A stretch of 64,000 bases of DNA from Nocardioides daphniae (GTDB lineage: Bacteria > Actinomycetota > Actinomycetes > Propionibacteriales > Nocardioidaceae): the NCBI RefSeq assembly GCF_004777465.1, contig NZ_CP038462.1:1488001-1552000 (forward strand). Direction: 5' to 3'. This document shows positions 18,962-29,318 of this stretch, one piece after another. Position 1 is the first letter of the stretch. Every line of letters starts with the position of its first letter. The notes under the pieces were generated by a model. The model was not told where the DNA came from. It worked only from the letters and a program-made list of their open reading frames with translations, and ran no database searches. Position numbers and translations under genes: made by a program.

Positions 18962-19656
18962 GGCTTGCGGATCGTCTTCTCGAGGCCGTAGTCGGTGACG
19001 CCCAGGACGTACGTCATCTCCTCGCTGCCCTCGTAGAAGACGCCGGTCACCTCGGCGCGACGCAGCTCCTCGTCCTCGGTGACCAGGTAGGTGACGTCGA
19101 AGTCGTGCGCTGCGCTGCTGCTCGGGATGACCCGCTTCACGACCTCGCCGGGGATGGTGCCGGTGTAGGTCGTCAGGATCTCGCGGTTGTCCTGGCCGCC
19201 GCGCTCGCTCTCACCCGCCTCAGCCTCCTCGGTGCCGCGCAGCAGCGCCACGACGCCGTTGTCCGCGCCGATCAGGCGGGAGGGGTCGGGAGCGCCGTAG
19301 TCACCGGGGTCGATGTCCTGCCAGGTGGTGGTCAGCGGGACCGTGGCCCAGACGGTGTCGTCGACCGAGACCACCGGGACGTCGAAGTCGGTGCCGGCGA
19401 CCCGCACGGTCAGAGTCCCCTCGAAGGCGGGGGCGTCGGTGACGGCGCCCTCCGCCTCGACGATGCCGTTGACGCCGTCGGGCAGGTCGTCGGTGCTGAG
19501 GCTCAGCATGACGCCGCTGCTCGACTCCAGGGTGTCGGCGGCCGCAGCCAGGACCTCATCCGCGTCGCCGTCGGCCTTCTCACCGTCGCTGCAGGCCGTG
19601 GCCGCCAGGGCGATCACGGCCACGGCAGCAACGAGGCGGGAGCGCACGCGACTCAC
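18958..19656 (-). CDS. LprG/LppX-family lipoprotein
   Basis: 232 residues. The GTG at 19656 gives [22 protein letters not shown], a signal peptide ending in a probable lipidation cysteine near residue 22. The mature domain fits the LppX_LprAFG fold: an alpha helix (VLAAAADTLESSSGVMLSL), then a beta-sheet with EGTLTVRVAGTDFDVPVVSVDD and a C-terminal TYVLGVTDYG. Family members hold lipid in a pocket and pass it between membranes. The start overlaps the parC stop (GTGA) and the stop overlaps the MFS start (ATGA), so the three genes are coupled. Confidence 0.82.
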   Translation of the reverse strand: MSRVRSRLVAAVAVIALAATACSDGEKADGDADEVLAAAADTLESSSGVMLSLSTDDLPDGVNGIVEAEGAVTDAPAFEGTLTVRVAGTDFDVPVVSVDDTVWATVPLTTTWQDIDPGDYGAPDPSRLIGADNGVVALLRGTEEAEAGESERGGQDNREILTTYTGTIPGEVVKRVIPSSSAAHDFDVTYLVTEDEELRRAEVTGVFYEGSEEMTYVLGVTDYGLEKTIRKP

Positions 19657-22136
19657 CCCTCGCCGGCCGCGGTCCGCACCGCTGCGTGGAGGGCGACCGA
19701 CGACGCGCAGGCCGCGATCGGCTGCGGGGAGGGGACGCCGGAGCCGTCCCGCTTGCCGTTGGCCTCGGGCAGCGGGACCGGGGCACCGCTCGCCGCGGCG
19801 GCGCGCGCCGGCGCAGAGCCGGCCCAGGCGAAGACGAGGGCGTCCTCGCCCTTCAGGAACCGGTGGCACCGGACGCCGCCCGTGGCGCGGCTCTTGCCGG
19901 GTACTCGGAGAACGGGGTCACCTTCACCGACCCGTTGTCGGTGCCGGGCAGGGCGGTCGACGAGCCCGACGAGGTGACGACCACGGAGTCGTCGGGGTCG
20001 ACCGCGCCGAACCAGACGACCTTGGCCCCGTCGGCGACCCGGACACCGGCGATGCCGCCGCCCGTGCGGCCCTGGGGGCGCACGGCCTCGGCGCCGAAGT
20101 GCAGGAGCTGGGCGTCGGAGGTGATGAAGCAGAGGGTCTCGGTGCCGGTGGTGAGCTCGAGCGCGCCGACGACCTCGTCGTCACCCTTGAGCGAGATGAC
20201 CTCCCACTCGTCGCGGGTCAGGATCTCGTTGGTCACCCGCTTGACCACGCCGTCGCGGGTGCCGAGGGCCAGGCCCGGCCCGTCCTCCTTGAGGCGGGTC
20301 AGCGCCAGCGGTCGCTCGTCCTTGGCGAGCTCGACGATCTCGCTCAACGGCAGTCCGCCCTGGATCGACGGGTCGTTGGCCGAGGCCGGCAGCTCGGGCA
20401 GGTCCAGGGCCTGGAGGCGCAGGATCCGGCCACGCGAGGTCAGCAGCCCGACCTCGCCGCGCACCGAGGTCCGCACCGAGGAGATGACGACGTCGTGCGA
20501 CGTACGGTCGCCGCCCAGGCCGGGCGTCTCGACGTCGGCGGAGCGCGCGAGCAGCCCGGTCGAGGAGAGGAAGGCCAGGCACGGGTCGTCGGCGACCTCC
20601 AACGAGGCCCCCGCGGTGGCAGCGGTCACGGTGGTGCCGGCCGAGGCGAGCAGGACGGTGCGCCGCGGGGTGCCGTAGGTCTTCGCGACCTCGGTGAGCT
20701 CCTCGGAGACGACCTTCCGGAGCAGGGTGTCGTCGGCCAGGATCGCCTCGAGCTCCTCGATGGTCCGCTCCAGCTCGGCCTTCTCCTTGTCGAGCTCGAG
20801 CTTCGAGAACTTGGTGAGTCGGCGCAGCGGCATGTCGAGGATGTAGTCGGCCTGGATCTCCGAGAGGTCGAAGATCTGGATCAGCCGCTCCTTGGCCATC
20901 GCCGAGTTGTCGCTGCCGCGGATGATCTGGATGACCTCGTCGATGTCGAGGATCGCGATCAGCAGGCCGTCGACCAGGTGCAGGCGCGCGGCCGCCTTGT
21001 CACGGCGGAAGGTCGAGCGACGACGTACGACGTCGAAGCGGTGCCCAGGAAGACCTCGAGCATCTCCTTGAGGCCCAGGGTGCGGGGCTGGCCGTCGACC
21101 AGCGCGACGGCGTTGATGCCGAAGGAGTCCTCGAGCGGGGTCTGCTTGTAGAGCTGCTCGAGCAGGACCTCGGGGACGATGCCGTTCTTGACCTCGATGA
21201 CCAGGCGCAGACCGTTGGTGCGGTCGGTCAGGTCCTTGACGTCGGAGATGCCCTGGAGCTTCTTCGACTGCACGAGCGTCTTGATCCGCTCGATGACCTT
21301 CTCGGTGCCCACGTTGTAGGGCAGCTCGGTGACGACGATGCCCTTCTTGCGGGCGGTGACGTTCTCGATGCGTGCCGTGGCGCGCATCTTGAAGGTGCCG
21401 CGACCCGTCTCGTACGCGTCACGGATGCCGTCGAGCCCGACGATCTTGCCGCCGGTCGGCAGGTCGGGGCCGGGGATGAAGCGCATCAGGTCGTCGAGCG
21501 TGGCCTTCGGGTGCTTGACCAGGTGCTTGAGCGCCTGGACCACCTCGACGAGGTTGTGCGGGGCGATGTTGGTCGCCATGCCCACCGCGATGCCGGAGGC
21601 GCCGTTGACCAGCAGGTTGGGGATCGCCGAGGGCAGGACGGTCGGCTCGAACTCGCGCGAGTCGTAGTTGGGCTTGAAGTCGACGGTGTCCTCGTCGAGC
21701 GAGGCCGTCATCGCCACTGCGGCCGGCGACATCCGGCACTCGGTGTAACGCATCGCCGCGGGCGGTCGTCGGGGGAGCCGAAGTTGCCGTGGCCGTCGAT
21801 CATCGGCAGCCGCACCGAGAAGGGCTGCGCCATGCGCACCAGCGCGTCGTAGATCGCCGAGTCGCCGTGCGGGTGGAGCTTGCCCATCACCTCGCCCACG
21901 ACACGGGCCGACTTCACGTGCCCGCGGTCGGGCCGCAGGCTCATGTCGTCCATCGTGTAGAGGATGCGGCGCTGCACCGGCTTCAACCCGTCACGGGCGT
22001 CCGGGAGCGCGCGCGAGTAGATGACGGAGTAGGCGTACTCCAGGAAGGAGGACTTGATCTCGTCCCCGACGCTGATGTCGAGGATGTGCTCCTCGAAGTC
22101 CTCGGGGAGCGGATCCTTGGTGCTGCGACGTGCCAT
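19653..22136 (-). CDS. parC: DNA topoisomerase IV subunit A (second GyrA-type subunit), three frameshifts
   Basis: About 828 residues after correction. The N-terminus has [29 protein letters not shown]. The active-site tyrosine is in the motif [10 protein letters not shown], and the C-terminal half contains GyrA-type beta-pinwheel blades such as [12 protein letters not shown] and [12 protein letters not shown]. Three separate one-base losses break the frame at about 21761 (just before AAMRYTE), 21043 ([12 protein letters not shown]) and 19897 ([11 protein letters not shown]). Each is repaired by one added C or G. Three breaks in one conserved gene argue strongly for sequencing error. A probable -10 (GACAAT) lies 6 nt before the ATG. 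The stop overlaps the lipoprotein start. Confidence 0.93.
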
Positions 22137-22142
22137 GGGCCC

Positions 22143-22148
22143 ATTGTC
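22143..22148 (-). promoter_or_regulatory. Possible -10 box of parC
   Basis: GACAAT on the minus strand, 6 nt from the parC ATG. It is weaker than the TANNNT boxes elsewhere in the window. Confidence 0.3.
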
Positions 22149-22200
22149 CCCAATCGGGGGCACGATGCGGGCGCAGGGCGCGCCGTGGAGGTCGTACCGA

Positions 22201-22206
22201 TAGATT
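22201..22206 (+). promoter_or_regulatory. -10 box of the GNAT/acyl-CoA ligase gene
   Basis: TAGATT ends 7 nt before the GTG at 22214, giving a likely leaderless transcript divergent from parC. Confidence 0.45.
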
Positions 22207-22213
22207 CGACCTC

Positions 22214-24935
22214 GTGAGCGACTCAGCCAACGGTGCAGGGACCGGCACCGAGGTCCACGAGCCTCCCAGCCACTGGGAGGCCGACGTCCTGCTGCGCGAC
22301 GGGAAGGTCGCCCACATCCGGCCGATCCGGGCCGACGACGCGGAGCTGCTGGTCGACTTCTACAGCCGGGTCTCCGACGAGTCCGAAGTACTACCGCTTC
22401 TTCGCCCCGATGCCGCGGCTCAGCGACAAGGACGTACGCCGGTTCACCCACGTCGACCACGACGCCCGCGTCGCCTTCGTGCTCCTGTCGGGCCAGCAGA
22501 TGATCGCGGTCGGCCGCTACGACACCGTCGACCCCGGTGAGGCCGAGGTCGCCTTCCTCGTCGAGGACCGGCACCAGGGCCGCGGGATCGGGCAGCTGCT
22601 GCTCGAGCACCTCGCCCAGGCCGGTCGCGAGCGCGGCATCGAGCGGTTCACCGCCGAGGTGCTGCCCGACAACCACCCGATGATCCGCACCTTCAAGGAC
22701 GCCGGCTACAGCGTCGCCAGCCAGTACGACGACGGCGTGGTGAGCCTGGAGTTCCCGATCGACGCGACGATCACCGCGCTCGACGTCATGGAGCAGCGCG
22801 AGCACCGCGCCGAGTCGGCCTCGATCGAGCGCTTCTTCAACCCCCGCTCCATCGCCGTCATCGGCGCCAGCCGCCGCCAGGACACCATCGGCCAGGCACT
22901 GGTGCGCAACCTGGTGCTGGGCGACTTCTCCGGCCAGGTCCACGCGGTCAACCCGAGCGCCGACGCGGTCTCGGGGCTGCCTGCGTACGCGTCGGTCTCC
23001 GACATCCCCGGCGACGTGGACGTGGCGATCGTCGCCGTGCCTGCCGAGGCCGTCCAGGACGTGGTGCTCGACTGCGCCGCCAAGGGCGTGCACGGCCTGG
23101 TCGTCATCTCCTCGGGCTTCGCCGAGACCGGCGAGGAGGGCCGCCGCCGCCAGCGCCAGCTCGTCGGGCTCTCGCGCTCCTACGGCCTGCGCCTGATCGG
23201 CCCCAACTGCCTCGGCGTGATCAACACCCACCCCGAGGTCTCGCTCAACGCCTCGCTCTCGCAGGTGATGCCGCCGCGCGGACGCGCGGGCTTCTTCTGC
23301 CAGTCCGGTGCACTCGGCTCGGCCATCCTCGAGAAGGTCAACAACCGAGGCCTGGGCCTCACGACCTTCGTCAGCGCGGGCAACCGTGCCGACGTCTCCG
23401 GCAACGACCTCCTGCAGTACTGGGAGGAGGACGACTCCACCGAGGTGGTCCTGCTCTACCTGGAGTCGATCGGTAACCCCCGCAAGTTCTCGCGCATCGC
23501 CCGCCGCGTCTCGCGCCGCAAGCCGATCGTGGCGGTCCGCTCCGGTCGCACCACCCAGGGTGTGCCGATGGGCCACGCGGTCCGCAAGATCGCCGCGCCC
23601 TCCCAGGCCGTCGACGCGATGTTCCGCCAGGCCGGCGTCATCCAGGTCGACACGCTGGAGGAGATGTTCGACGTCGCCCAGTTGCTGGCCCACCAGCCCC
23701 TGCCCCGTGGCCGCCGCGTCGCGGTGGTCGGCAACTCCGACGCACTCGCCCTGCTGGCCGCCGACGCCGCTGCCGGCAACGGGTTGGTCGTCAACAAGAC
23801 CGTGGCGCTCGGCGCCGAGGCCGGTGCCGACGACTTCGAGGACGCCCTCGACGCCGCGATCGACGACCCCGAGGTCGACGGCGTGGTCGCCATCTACATC
23901 CCGCCGCTCAACGTCTCCGGCGAGGACGTCGCCAACGTGCTCGCCGCCATCGGTGAGCAGTCCGACAAGCCATTGGTCTCGACCTTCCTCGGGGCCGAGG
24001 GTGTCCCGGAGCTGCTGCGCGTGCCCGACCTCGCCGGCTCCACCGCCGGTCGCGGGTCGGTGCCGTCCTACCCGGCCGTCGAGGCCGCGGTGCGCGCGCT
24101 CGCACGGGTCGTCGAGTACGCCGTGTGGCTGCGTACGCCGCAGGTCGTCCCGACCGACGAGGCACTGGTCGACCGGTCCGCCGCGAAGAAGCTCGTCCAC
24201 CAGCTGCTGGTCGCCCACCCGCAGGGCCACGACCTCACCGACACCGAGCAGCAGGAGCTGCTGGCCTGCTACGGCATCGACCTGTGGCGCAGCATCAGCG
24301 TCAACTCGGTCGAGGAGGCCGTCGCCGCCGGCGAGGAGATCGGCTGGGAGGCCGTGCTCAAGGCCACCGCGCGCCACCTGCGCCACCGCCCCGACCTGGC
24401 CCACGTCTGGCGCAACATCGACACCCCCGAGGAGATGCGGCAGGCCTGGGAGACGCTGCGTGAGGTCATCACCGACCCCGCCAACGCCGGCTTCGTGGTC
24501 CAGAAGAACGCCCCGCCGGGAGTGCCCGTCACGGTGTCGACGACCGAGGACCCGCTCTTCGGACCAGTGATCTCCTTCGGCATCGGCGGCCCGCTGACCG
24601 AGCTGCTGCAGGACCGTGCCTTCCGCATCCCGCCGCTGCAGGAGCACGACGCGCAGGACATGATCCGGGAGATCAAGGCCTCGCCGCTGCTCTTCGGCTT
24701 CCGCGGCAGCGAGATCGTCGACGTCGCCGAGGTCGAGCGGATCGTGCGTCGCGTCGCGCAGCTGCAGTACGACGTGCCGCAGATCCGCCAGCTCTCCCTG
24801 CCGCTCGTGCTGGCGGGGGAGAAGGGCTGCGCCGTGCTCGGCGCCACCACCCGGATCGAGCCGGTCGTCGATCCTCGCTCGGACTGGTTCGTGCGTCGTC
24901 TGAGCGCGATGCCGGGGGACACCCTCCCGGGGTGA
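22214..24935 (+). CDS. GNAT acetyltransferase fused to an NDP-forming acyl-CoA ligase (Pat-like), frameshifted
   Basis: About 906 residues. The N-terminal 190 residues are a GNAT domain with the acetyl-CoA loop [18 protein letters not shown]. From residue 200 follow a CoA-binding Rossmann domain ([25 protein letters not shown]), a succinyl-CoA ligase-like domain ([21 protein letters not shown]) and a C-terminal ATP-grasp domain ([28 protein letters not shown]). Proteins of this architecture are protein lysine acetyltransferases or acetate-CoA ligases. The frame shifts at about 22382-22385, where one extra C is present; removing it gives [11 protein letters not shown], the family sequence. The GTG start follows a -10 box by 7 nt. 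Confidence 0.87.
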
Positions 24936-24994
24936 GCCGGTCCGGGGCGTCGACTCGACTCCGTGCCGCGGGCCAGGCGTGACAGACTGCCCCC

Positions 24995-25596
24995 ATGCGC
25001 AGTCGTACCTCCGACCACCCTCGTTCCGAGTTCGACCGCTCCCACGAGCTGCGGGTCGCGATCGACCGCACCGGCTACTACCCCGAAGTGGTGGCCGACG
25101 GGGTCTTCGCCGCGCTCGGCGGGGAGACCGTGGTCGCCTTCTACGTGCACCACGAGCCGACCTTCGAGCGGGACGAGGTGCGCCGCCACCAGACCGTCAT
25201 CGTGCTGACGCCGACGCGCCTGATGCTCGCCCACACCGACGAGCACCCGGGTGACGACATGCTCCCGGAGCCTACTACACCTCGACCTCGACCGAGGCGA
25301 TCACCCTCAGCGCGGTGCGCTCCGTCGTGGTCACGCGCATGGTCACCAACCCCACGTCGGGCCCGGCGCCGGCGGTCGAGGCGGTGCTCACGATCGGGTG
25401 GGGTGGCGTCTCCCGGATCGACCTGGAGCCGGCCGGCTGCAGCGACCCGCAGTGCGACGCCGACCACGGCTACACCGGCGTGCTGGCGGGCGACGACTTC
25501 TCGTTGCGCGTCTCCGCAGCGGCCGACGGCGACGGCGCGGTGGGCGGGCTGCTCGCCTTCGCCGAGGCGCTCTCGGCCCGTACGCGCGGCGCATGA
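24995..25596 (+). CDS. DUF5998 family protein, frameshifted
   Basis: About 200 residues. The N-terminal part ([21 protein letters not shown], then [17 protein letters not shown]) and the C-terminal part ([35 protein letters not shown]) belong to one actinobacterial family of unknown function. The frame breaks near 25269-25272: one C added gives [14 protein letters not shown]. Soluble, with no signal peptide. Its stop overlaps the start of the phosphodiesterase gene (ATGA), so the two are coupled, as commonly seen for this pair. Confidence 0.8.
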
Positions 25597-26717
25597 CCGC
25601 GGGCTTCGTGGAGCCGGCCTACGGGTCGCGCTCCCTGGTCGACGTGGTCCCGGCCGTCGCCTCGGCGCTGGGCCGCCCCTTGGCGGGATCGTCGACGTCG
25701 CTGGTGCTGCCCGAGGCCGCCTCGTACGTCGTCTTCCTGGTCGACGGCATGGGGGCGGAGCTGCTGCGGCGCTACGCCCACGCCGCCCCCTTCCTGACGT
25801 CGTTGCTGGCCGAGCAGGAGCCGGCCACGGCCGGTGTCCCGTCGACCACCGTCACCAGCCTCACCTCGCTGGGCACGGCGCTGACCCCGGGCACGCACGG
25901 GATGGTGGGCTACACCTCCCGCATCCCCGGCACCGACCGGCTGCTCAACGGGCTGCAGTGGGACCGGACCGTCGACCCGACCGAGTGGCAGCCGCACCAG
26001 ACCGCCTTCTCGCGGCTGGGCGCCGCCGGCGTCACCACGACCGTGGTCAACAAGCGGGACTACGAGGGCAGCGGGCTGACCGTGGTCGCCAACCGCGGTG
26101 CCGACTTCGTCGGGGCCGACCTGGTCGGTGAGCGGATCGCCGCCGTGGTCGCCGCCTCGGCCGTACGCCCGTCGCTGACCTACGTCTACGACTCCGACCT
26201 CGACTGGACCGGCCACAAGTTCGGCGTCGCCTCGGTCCAGTGGCTGCAGCAGCTGGCCATGGTCGACGCGGAGGCCGAGCAGATGCGCGAGGCGCTGCCC
26301 GCCCACACCAAGCTCCTGGTCATCGCCGACCACGGCATGGTCGACAGCCCGCCGGAGTCGCGCGTCGACGTCGACGAGCAGCGTGAGCTGCGCGACGGGG
26401 TCTGGCTGCTGGGCGGGGAGGCCCGTTTCCGCCACCTCTACTGCCGCAACGGCGCCGTCGACGACGTGGTCGCGACCTGGCGCTCGGTGCTCGGCGAGCG
26501 CGCCGAGGTCCTGACCCGCTCCGACGCCCTGGCGCGGGGGTGGTTCGGGGGAGCGGCGGCCGCGACCGTCCTGCCGCGGATGGGCGACGTCATGGTCGCC
26601 TGCCGCGACGACCTGGCCATCCTCTCCAGCCGGGACTTCCCCTACGAGGCGGAGCTGGTCGGCCTGCACGGCTCGCTGACCCCTGCCGAGATGCTGATCC
26701 CGATGGTCGTGGCCTGA
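25593..26717 (+). CDS. Alkaline phosphatase-superfamily nucleotide pyrophosphatase/phosphodiesterase
   Basis: 374 residues, intact. Metal-binding and catalytic motifs of the family are visible: VFLVDGMGAELL near residue 50, the nucleophile region PSTTVTSLTSLGTAL, HGMVGYTSR, YDSDLDWTGHKFG, and VIADHGMVD with the final metal-binding Asp and His. Such enzymes hydrolyse phosphodiester or pyrophosphate bonds in nucleotides or related compounds. There is no signal peptide, so it is probably cytoplasmic. The ATG at 25593 overlaps the DUF5998 stop. Confidence 0.87.
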   Translation: MTAGFVEPAYGSRSLVDVVPAVASALGRPLAGSSTSLVLPEAASYVVFLVDGMGAELLRRYAHAAPFLTSLLAEQEPATAGVPSTTVTSLTSLGTALTPGTHGMVGYTSRIPGTDRLLNGLQWDRTVDPTEWQPHQTAFSRLGAAGVTTTVVNKRDYEGSGLTVVANRGADFVGADLVGERIAAVVAASAVRPSLTYVYDSDLDWTGHKFGVASVQWLQQLAMVDAEAEQMREALPAHTKLLVIADHGMVDSPPESRVDVDEQRELRDGVWLLGGEARFRHLYCRNGAVDDVVATWRSVLGERAEVLTRSDALARGWFGGAAAATVLPRMGDVMVACRDDLAILSSRDFPYEAELVGLHGSLTPAEMLIPMVVA

Positions 26718-26729
26718 CCCAGTCGTCCG

Positions 26730-26782
26730 GGGCTCAGCCGAGGGCAGGGCTCACCCGAAGGGCAGGGCTCAGCCGAAGGGCA
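26730..26782. repeat. Three tandem copies of an 18-bp unit over the tdk stop codon
   Basis: Units at 26730-26746 (17 bp), 26747-26764 and 26765-26782 share the core GGGCTCAGCCGAAGGGCA with two differences. On the minus strand the third copy holds the tdk codons for PFG and the stop. Confidence 0.85.
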
Positions 26783-27421
26783 GGGGGTCCGGGGCGAGGC
26801 TCACGGCCTTGGCGCGCGCCGCCGTGAGGCGCCGGCGGTGGTGCTGGCGGCAGAGCACCTCGTACGCGACGTCGGCCGTCGGTTCGTCGGCCTGCTCCAC
26901 GTCGCCGACCACCACGACCTCGCCATCGGTGACCATGGCGCCGTTCTCCGTTCGCGCGTTGTGGGTGGCGCGCTTGCCGCACCAGCACAGGGCCTCGACC
27001 TGCAGGACGTGCATGCGGTCGGCGAGCTCGACCAGGCGAGCGCTGCCGGGGAAGAGCACGCTGCGGAAGTCGGTGAGGATGCCGAACGCGAAGACGTCGA
27101 TCTGCAGCTCGTCGACGATCTTGGCCAGCTGCTCGATCTGCAACGGGAGTAGAACTGCGCCTCGTCGCAGACCAGGTAGTCGATGCGGGCGCCGGCGGTC
27201 AGCGCCTTGACGACGTAGTCCCAGAAGTCGAAGCCGGCCGGCACCTCGAGCGCGCTGTGGGTCAGTCCCAGGCGGCTCGAGAGCACGGCCTCGCCGCCGC
27301 GGTCGTTGGCCGTGAAGATTCGCCCGATCCGGCCGCGGGCTGCGTGGTTGTGGTTGGTCTGGAGCGCGAGGGTGCTCTTGCCGGAGTCCATGGTCCCCGT
27401 GAAGAATTGCAGTTCTGCCAC
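26769..27421 (-). CDS. tdk: Thymidine kinase, frameshifted
   Basis: About 217 residues after correction. The P-loop is in FFTGTMDSGKSTLALQ near the N-terminus, and the DEAQF motif of the family is in YLVCDEAQFYS. The lasso and zinc region includes ALCWCGKRATHNAR and the C-terminal YEVLCRQHHRR, giving CxC and CxxH zinc-ligand pairs. It phosphorylates thymidine with ATP in nucleoside salvage. The frame breaks near 27143-27148; one added base gives RLQIEQLAKIVDELQ. I use the GTG at 27421, preceded by AAAGGA, over an ATG 18 bases upstream. The 3' end sits in a short tandem repeat. Confidence 0.92.
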
Positions 27422-27445
27422 GAGGCCCGATCCTTTCACGTCGGG

Positions 27446-27475
27446 TTGGCTCCCGCTAACTCCACTCAGTAGGTT
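27446..27475 (+). promoter_or_regulatory. Promoter of the aldo/keto reductase gene
   Basis: TTGGCT (27446-27451) and TAGGTT (27470-27475) are 18 bp apart, a good match to sigma-A spacing. The -10 ends 7 nt before the ATG at 27483, so transcription probably starts at the start codon. Confidence 0.5.
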
Positions 27476-27482
27476 CGGTTAC

Positions 27483-28492
27483 ATGGAATTCAGGTATCTC
27501 GGAAATAGTGGTCTCCGCATCTCGGAGGTCACCTACGGAAACTGGCTCACCCACGGCAGCCAGGTCGAGAACGACGTCGCCGCGACCTGCGTACGGGCCG
27601 CACTGGACGCCGGCATCACCTCTTTCGACACCGCTGACGTCTACGCCAACACCGTCGCGGAGTCGGTGCTCGGCGACGCGCTCAAGGGCGAGCGGCGCGA
27701 GTCGCTGGAGATCTTCACCAAGGTCTTCTGGCCCACCGGCCCGAAGGGGCCGAACGACTCCGGGCTGTCGCGCAAGCACATCATGGAGTCGATCAACGGC
27801 TCGCTGCAGCGGCTGCAGACCGACTACGTCGACCTCTACCAGGCGCACCGCTACGACCCGGTGACCCCGCTCGAGGAGACCATGCAGGCCTTCGCCGACG
27901 TGGTCCGCCAGGGCAAGGCCCTCTACATCGGCGTCAGTGAGTGGACCGCCGAGCAGATCACCGCCGGCGCTGCGATGGCCAAGGAGCTGGGCTTCCAGCT
28001 CATCTCCAGCCAGCCGCAGTACTCGATGCTCTGGCGCGTCATCGAGGACGAGGTCGTGCCCGCCTCCCGCGAGGCCGGGGTCTCGCAGATCGTCTGGTCT
28101 CCCATCGCCCAGGGCGTGCTCACGGGCAAGTACCAGCCGGGCCAGCCGCCGCCGGAGGGCTCGCGCGCCACCGACGAGAAGGGTGGCGCCAGCACGATCA
28201 CCCGGTTCATGACCGACGAGACGCTCACCGCGGTGCAGCGGCTCAAGCCGATCGCTGAGTCGGTCGACCTGAGCATGTCGCAGCTCGCCGTGGCCTGGGT
28301 CCTGCAGAACGACAACGTCGCCTCGGCGATCGTCGGGGCGTCGCGCCCCGAGCAGGTGCACGAGAACGTCGGCGCCGTCGGCGTGAAGCTGCCGGCGGAG
28401 ACGCTCGCCGCGCGATCGACGACGCACTGGGCGGCGTCGTGGAGCGCGACCCCGGCAAGACCGCGGAGAACGCCCCCAAGGAACGCCCGTAG
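27483..28492 (+). CDS. Aldo/keto reductase (Kv-beta-like family), frameshifted near the C-terminus
   Basis: About 336 residues. The NADPH-dependent family signature is clear: SFDTADVYANTVAESVLGDAL holds the catalytic Asp and Tyr, FTKVFWPT the lysine, and VDLYQAHRYD the histidine. The cofactor end has WSPIAQGVLTGKY and IVGASRPEQVHENVGA. It resembles the potassium-channel beta-subunit/YghZ branch; the substrate is unknown. One G is missing near 28408-28414; restoring it gives AAAIDDALGGVVERDPGKTAENAPKERP and a stop at 28492. The stop overlaps the next start by one base. Confidence 0.9.
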
Positions 28493-29306
28493 TGAGCCAC
28501 TCTCCGTTGATCGGTGCCGAGGAGCTCGTCGGGCTCCTCGGCACCGTCACGGTGCTCGACGTGCGGTGGCGCCTCGGGGGCCCCACGGGGATCGACGAGT
28601 TCCGGCGGGGCCACGTCAGGGGCGCGCGGTTCGTGGACCTCGAGACCGCGCTGGCTGACCCGCCGGGGGAGCGGGGGCGCCACCCGCTGCCGCGCCGGAG
28701 CGCTTCGAGGCAGCCATGCGCGAGGCCGGCGTCACCAGCACGCGTCAGGTCGTCGTCTACGACGACTGGGCCGGCCGTGCCGCTGCCCGGGCCTGGTGGC
28801 TGCTGCGGCACCACGGCCACCCGTGGGTCAGGGTGCTCGACGGCGGCTGGTCGGCCTGGCAGGCGATCGGCGGTCCGACGGCCACCGGTGACGAGCCGCC
28901 GACCCGCGGCGACTTCGAGGCGCACCGGCCGCCGGAGGGCATGCGTACGGTCGGGGTCGAGCAGGTGCTGGACGTCGACGTCCTGGTCGACGCCAGGGCA
29001 CCCGAGCGCTTCCGCGGGGAGGTCGAGCCCGTCGACCCGGTCGCGGGGCACGTCCCCGGCGCGGTCAACGTGCCCACCGACGCCAACCTCGACGCGACGG
29101 GTCGCTTCCTCAGTGCGCCCGTGCTCCAGGCGCGCTACGTGGCGGCGGGTGTGGTGCCCGGCGCCGACGTGGTGGCCTACTGCGGCTCGGGCGTCACCGC
29201 CACCCACGACGTCCTGGCGATGGAGGTGGCCGGCATCAAGGCCGGCCTCTACCCCGGGAGCTGGAGCGAGTGGGTCACCGACGCGTCGCGTCCCGTCGAG
29301 CGCTGA
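28492..29306 (+). CDS. Thiosulfate/mercaptopyruvate sulfurtransferase (two rhodanese domains), frameshifted
   Basis: About 271 residues with an inactive N-terminal and an active C-terminal rhodanese domain, the usual two-domain layout. The N-terminal domain has VLDVRWRLGGPTG and FRRGHVRGARFVDLE. The C-terminal domain has DARAPERFRGEVEPVDPVAGHVPGA and the active-site loop AYCGSGVTA, with Cys carrying the persulfide. It moves sulfane sulfur from thiosulfate or 3-mercaptopyruvate to an acceptor. One base is missing near 28690-28694; adding it gives LPAPERFEAAMREAG. The gene follows the aldo/keto reductase with a one-base overlap, and its first 60 bases contain a perfect 13-bp inverted repeat. 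Confidence 0.9.
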
Positions 29307-29318
29307 GCTCCCGGAGGG

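Noticed and set aside
21708..24647. A 979-codon open frame antisense to the GNAT/ligase gene
   Set aside because: Only its last part, from 22136 down, is real coding sequence (the start of parC). The rest is a shadow of the ligase gene on the plus strand.
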